Part shown: in pieces, positions 6,969-9,406 of the stretch | How the letters are laid out: each line of letters begins with the position of its first letter | Position numbering within the stretch: position 1 is the first letter of the stretch | Source of the DNA: Chitinophaga pinensis | GTDB lineage: Bacteria > Bacteroidota > Bacteroidia > Flavobacteriales > Flavobacteriaceae | Assembly (NCBI GenBank): GCA_943324925.2 | Contig: CALPNL020000068.1 | Location: forward strand, 1 to 9,406 | DNA: 9,406 nt | Direction of reading: 5' to 3' | Made by a program: the position numbers and the translations under genes | Notes under the pieces: generated by a model | What the model was told of the DNA's origin: nothing | Seen by the model: the letters and a program-made list of their open reading frames with translations, nothing else | Databases searched by the model: none

Positions 6969-7208
6969 ATGACTATAGAAGAATTAACAACAAACGTAGA
7001 AAATGCACTTCAAGAAATTAGACCTTTTCTAAATTCTGATGGTGGCGATATCGCTTTGATTTCAATTGAAGATGGCAAACATGTAAAAGTTCGTTTACAA
7101 GGCGCTTGCGTAGGTTGCAGCGTGAATCAAATGACACTAAAAATGGGTGTGGAAACAACCATTAAAAAGTTTGCACCACAAATCGAAACAGTAACAAATG
7201 TTGATTAA
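6969..7208 (+). CDS. NifU C-terminal-domain (Nfu-type) Fe-S scaffold protein
   Basis: A 79-residue protein consisting of a single NifU C-terminal domain, which can bind a labile 4Fe-4S cluster between two subunits and pass it to target proteins. Recognised from RPFLNSDGGDIALISIEDG (18-36) and the cluster-binding GACVGCSVNQMTLKMGVE (45-62), in which Cys47 and Cys50 form the CxxC. No IscU-like or A-type domain is fused, so this is the minimal form. It lies 31 bases after mrp without a visible promoter between them, so the two are most likely one operon. The shared context supports a scaffold (Nfu) and carrier (Mrp) pair. The start ATG is the only reasonable one. Confidence 0.93.
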   Translation: MTIEELTTNVENALQEIRPFLNSDGGDIALISIEDGKHVKVRLQGACVGCSVNQMTLKMGVETTIKKFAPQIETVTNVD

Positions 7209-7209
7209 T

Positions 7210-7232
7210 AATATTTGGTTTAAACCAATATT
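7210..7232. repeat. Inverted repeat centred on TTGGTTTAAACCAA
   Basis: A perfect 14-base palindrome TTGGTTTAAACCAA (7215-7228) extends outward to AATATT on both sides, with one extra T on the left arm. It begins just after the nfu stop codon and ends 11 bases before the TAACTTTG promoter-like box. It could be a weak terminator hairpin for mrp-nfu or a dimeric operator overlapping the -33 region of the next promoter. The symmetry is seen; the role is inferred. Confidence 0.5.
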
Positions 7233-7243
7233 TGAAATTATAA

Positions 7244-7251
7244 TAACTTTG
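7244..7251 (+). promoter_or_regulatory. Putative promoter -7 box for the reductase-ferredoxin operon
   Basis: TAACTTTG exactly matches TAnnTTTG. The transcription start would be near 7257, about 15 bases before ATG 7272. No well-spaced TTTG -33 element is present: the nearest TTTG copies, at 7214-7217 and 7231-7234, are too far and too near. The -33 region lies within the palindrome at 7210-7232. Confidence 0.5.
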
Positions 7252-7271
7252 AATTCAATACTATTATTAAA

Positions 7272-8330
7272 ATGATTGAAACGGATATTCTCATCATTGG
7301 CGCTGGCCCTACAGGATTATTTACTGTATTTGAAGCTGGGCTTTTAAAGTTAAAATGCCACATCATTGATGGTTTACCTCAGCCTGGAGGCCAACTTTCC
7401 GAGTTATATCCAAAAAAACCCATATTTGATATTCCAGGATTTCCATCTGTTTTAGCCGGTGACTTAGTGACCAATTTAATGGAACAAATAAAGCAATTTC
7501 AACCTGGCTTTACACTTAATGAAGTTGCTGAAACCATTGAAAAACTTGAAGATGGAACTTTCATTGTTACTACAAATAAAGGAACGAAACACCATGCCAA
7601 TTCAGTTGCAATTGCTGGGGGATTAGGAAGTTTTGAACCCAGAAAACCACAACTTGAAGGAATAGAATTCTATGAGCAAAACAATCGTGGTATTGAATAT
7701 TTTGTGAAAGATCCCGAAAAATTTAGAAATAAAAAAGTAGTTATTTCAGGGGGTGGAGATTCTGCTTTGGATTGGAGTATTTTCCTTTCAAATGTAGCCT
7801 CAAGCGTGACATTAGTTCATCGTAGAAATGAATTTAGAGGCGCTTTAGACTCCGTTGAAAAAGTTCAAGAATTAAAAGAATTAGGAAAAATTAAACTAAT
7901 TACTCCTGGAGAAATTGTAGGTTTTAATGGGAAAGATCATTTGGAATCAGTTATTATTGAAACCAATGGTGAAAAAATAACAACCGAAACAGATTACTTT
8001 ATTCCTTTATTTGGGTTAACCCCAAAATTAGGACCAATCGCTAACTGGGGATTAGAAATTGAAAAAAATGCCATTAAAGTAGACAACTCATTGGATTATC
8101 AAACCAATATTCCTGGAATTTATGCCATAGGCGATGTTAATACCTATCCCGGCAAATTAAAACTGATTTTATGCGGATTTCATGAAGCAACTTTGATGGT
8201 TCAAAGCGTTTACCAAAGAATGAATCCAGGAAAAAAATACGTGCTGAAATATACTACCGTTTCTGGTGTTGACGGATTTGACGGAACTCGAAAAGAAGCC
8301 GAAAAACAAGTTGTAAAATCGATTGATTAA
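7272..8330 (+). CDS. Ferredoxin-NADP+ reductase, thioredoxin-reductase-like type
   Basis: A 352-residue FAD flavoprotein that probably transfers electrons between NADPH and ferredoxin. Visible features are the N-terminal FAD dinucleotide fold IIGAGPTGLF (8-17), PQPGGQLSELYPKKP (36-50), the NAD(P)H-binding glycine loop SGGGDSALDW (159-168), HRRNEFR (183-189) whose arginines fit NADPH 2'-phosphate binding, and the second FAD motif GIYAIGDVN (282-290). The redox CxxC of true thioredoxin reductase is absent, as expected for the YumC/Chlorobium-type ferredoxin-NADP+ reductases. The C-terminal extension with the pattern KYTTVSGVDGFDG (326-338) is also typical of that group. A 2Fe-2S ferredoxin gene begins 2 bases after the stop, strongly suggesting that ferredoxin is its partner. 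The direction of electron flow in vivo cannot be read from sequence. Confidence 0.9.
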   Translation: MIETDILIIGAGPTGLFTVFEAGLLKLKCHIIDGLPQPGGQLSELYPKKPIFDIPGFPSVLAGDLVTNLMEQIKQFQPGFTLNEVAETIEKLEDGTFIVTTNKGTKHHANSVAIAGGLGSFEPRKPQLEGIEFYEQNNRGIEYFVKDPEKFRNKKVVISGGGDSALDWSIFLSNVASSVTLVHRRNEFRGALDSVEKVQELKELGKIKLITPGEIVGFNGKDHLESVIIETNGEKITTETDYFIPLFGLTPKLGPIANWGLEIEKNAIKVDNSLDYQTNIPGIYAIGDVNTYPGKLKLILCGFHEATLMVQSVYQRMNPGKKYVLKYTTVSGVDGFDGTRKEAEKQVVKSID

Positions 8331-8332
8331 TT

Positions 8333-8665
8333 ATGTCGGCGGATATCACAATAAAAATTACCGATCGCGAAGGTCTAACTCACGAAGTCCTCGCTCCTAC
8401 CGATATGAATTTAAACATAATGGAAGTAGTTCGAATGTACGAATTAGCTCCTGAAGGTACTATTGGAATTTGTGGTGGAATGGCCATGTGCGCTTCTTGC
8501 CAATGTTATATTCAAAATTCTGTAGAAATTCCCGAAAAAGGCGATGATGAAGAAGCCATGCTTTCCGAAGCTTTCAATGTTAAACCCAACAGCCGATTGG
8601 GATGTCAAATACATATTACCGAAGATTTAGAAGGGCTAGAAATTGAATTAGCCCCTGAAGCATAA
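8333..8665 (+). CDS. 2Fe-2S ferredoxin, adrenodoxin/ISC type
   Basis: A small acidic cytosolic electron carrier of 110 residues. The cluster ligands follow the adrenodoxin-type spacing C-x5-C-x2-C...C: Cys47, Cys53 and Cys56 in ICGGMAMCASCQCYI (46-60), and Cys91 in RLGCQIHI (88-95). Cys58 is an additional, probably non-ligand cysteine. The acidic stretch PEKGDDEEAML (67-77) is where partner reductases usually dock in this family. The start codon is 2 bases after the reductase stop, so the two genes are almost certainly translated from one message. A strong hairpin begins at the stop codon. Likely roles are electron supply to Fe-S cluster assembly or to a monooxygenase or desaturase; the nearby mrp and nfu genes favour the former, but this is inference. 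Confidence 0.93.
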   Translation: MSADITIKITDREGLTHEVLAPTDMNLNIMEVVRMYELAPEGTIGICGGMAMCASCQCYIQNSVEIPEKGDDEEAMLSEAFNVKPNSRLGCQIHITEDLEGLEIELAPEA

Positions 8666-8692
8666 AAAAGCGAGATGATTATCTCGCTTTTT
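8665..8692. terminator. Bidirectional terminator between convergent ferredoxin and DUF3050 genes
   Basis: A perfect 12-bp stem, AAAAAGCGAGAT (8665-8676) and ATCTCGCTTTTT (8681-8692), with a GATT loop. The A tract on one side and T tract on the other let it act on both strands. It starts at the last base of the ferredoxin stop codon and ends 6 bases before the end of the opposing gene. Confidence 0.93.
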
Positions 8693-8698
8693 ATTTAT

Positions 8699-9406
8699 TT
8701 AAACCAATTCGGTTGCTGACTTTACTATTTTCTCTTCTATTGCATCCCAAAGTCCGATGCGTTTTTCGAGTGCTAATTTTGAAATTTCCTCCACTTCCTT
8801 CCACTTTGTTTCGCTATTTTCGCAAAGTTCAGTGATCATTTTCATTGCCATTGGACCATGCTCATCAGCATCTAATTCTATGTGTCTTTCGAAGTAATAA
8901 ATCAATTTGCTTAAATCTGTTTCAGGAAAGTTAGCTTCGAAGTTTCTTAAGATCTCCGTGAACATCTCAGGAATTAAATCTTCTCTACCAAAGGTAAATG
9001 CTGCAGCAATTTCATGCGGCTTTCCTTGTTCAATTACTCGGAAGGTAAAATCCAAAAAGGCTTTGATATTGGGATGTAAGTCACTTTGTTTAATAGATAC
9101 AAATATATTTTGTGTAGCCATTACATTCTCAATAAACGTATTGATCTCTTCGGTATTAGCTCCACATGAAGTCATGGCATCAAGATACATTTCAAAATGG
9201 CTTTGTCTTTTTCCGTCCAAAGTCAAATCCGATTCTTCGGCCAATACAATTTCATTAATTAAATAACGAGTTTCTGGGTTTTTAGAAGCAATCCATGGCG
9301 TTGTGGTACAAGTCAATTTCGATTGCAATGCTTTCAACAAAGACATGAAATCCCAAACTGCATAAACGTGGCTTTCTAGAAAACAACGTAAGTCTTCTAC
9401 AGTTTC
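8699..9406 (-). CDS. DUF3050 family protein (heme-oxygenase-like fold), 5'-truncated by window edge
   Basis: The minus-strand frame is open to the right edge, giving 235 residues with the true start outside the window. The in-frame ATG at 9344-9346 is internal: the residues upstream of it (VEDLRCFLESHVYAVWDF) join directly to MSLLKALQ and form the conserved DUF3050 N-terminal helix. Probably only a few tens of residues are missing. Other conserved-looking segments, in fragment numbering, are NEIVLAEESD (51-60), SHFEMYLDAM (69-78), AAAFTFGREDLIPEMF (134-149) and YFERHIELDADEHGPMA (171-187). The protein is helical, with no signal peptide visible in this part. DUF3050 is classed with heme-oxygenase/TenA-like folds, but no activity is established. 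His13, Glu59, His70, Asp179 and His183 are candidate metal ligands by position only. It converges on the ferredoxin operon and shares its terminator. Confidence 0.85.
   Translation of the reverse strand, partial: ETVEDLRCFLESHVYAVWDFMSLLKALQSKLTCTTTPWIASKNPETRYLINEIVLAEESDLTLDGKRQSHFEMYLDAMTSCGANTEEINTFIENVMATQNIFVSIKQSDLHPNIKAFLDFTFRVIEQGKPHEIAAAFTFGREDLIPEMFTEILRNFEANFPETDLSKLIYYFERHIELDADEHGPMAMKMITELCENSETKWKEVEEISKLALEKRIGLWDAIEEKIVKSATELV

Noticed and set aside
7272..8330. Thioredoxin reductase as the identity of the flavoprotein
   Set aside because: The redox-active CxxC in the NADPH domain is absent, and the gene is coupled to a ferredoxin gene, so ferredoxin-NADP+ reductase is the better call.
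8907..9266. Plus-strand open frame of 119 codons within the DUF3050 gene
   Set aside because: It is entirely antisense to the recognised DUF3050 coding sequence and has no family-like motifs.

Overview
The window looks like ordinary chromosome from a member of the Flavobacteriaceae (phylum Bacteroidota), probably Flavobacterium or a close relative. The DNA is very AT-rich and ribosome binding sites are weak. Four intergenic regions carry the Bacteroidota-type -7 promoter box TAnnTTTG or a one-base variant. The gene content also fits the group: a bacterial mevalonate pathway, a DUF885 lipoprotein, an Mrp protein with a family-specific cysteine-poor C-terminus, and a DUF3050 protein.

Left region (1-3444): the 3' part of diphosphomevalonate decarboxylase (its start is off the window), mevalonate kinase 3 bases later, then a UbiA-family prenyltransferase of the type usually annotated as geranylgeranylglycerol-phosphate geranylgeranyltransferase. 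Together these suggest isoprenoid precursor synthesis linked to an enzyme that consumes long-chain prenyl diphosphate. A separate promoter follows, then an rRNA pseudouridine synthase of the RsuA/RluB/RluF family with a long basic N-terminal tail.

Middle region (3445-5809): a strong hairpin terminator, a small SnoaL/NTF2-like protein with no obvious promoter of its own, and a DUF885 peptidase-like lipoprotein with its own promoter and a probable terminator.

Right region (5810-9406): an iron-sulfur and redox block. It holds an Mrp/Nbp35-type ATPase, a NifU C-terminal-domain (Nfu) scaffold, a thioredoxin-reductase-like ferredoxin-NADP+ reductase, and an adrenodoxin-type 2Fe-2S ferredoxin 2 bases after it. 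The plausible logic is NADPH to reductase to ferredoxin, supplying electrons to Fe-S assembly or to another acceptor, with Nfu and Mrp as cluster scaffold or carrier. A perfect bidirectional hairpin separates this block from a convergent DUF3050 gene that runs off the right edge.

I see no mobile element, CRISPR array, tRNA, rRNA, phage gene or clear sign of horizontal transfer. No gap between genes exceeds about 100 bases. I found no convincing new system. The points most worth a second look are the Mrp protein that lacks the family CxxC and has one cysteine in its tail, the archaeal-type lipid prenyltransferase in the mevalonate cluster, and the reductase/ferredoxin pair beside the Fe-S genes.
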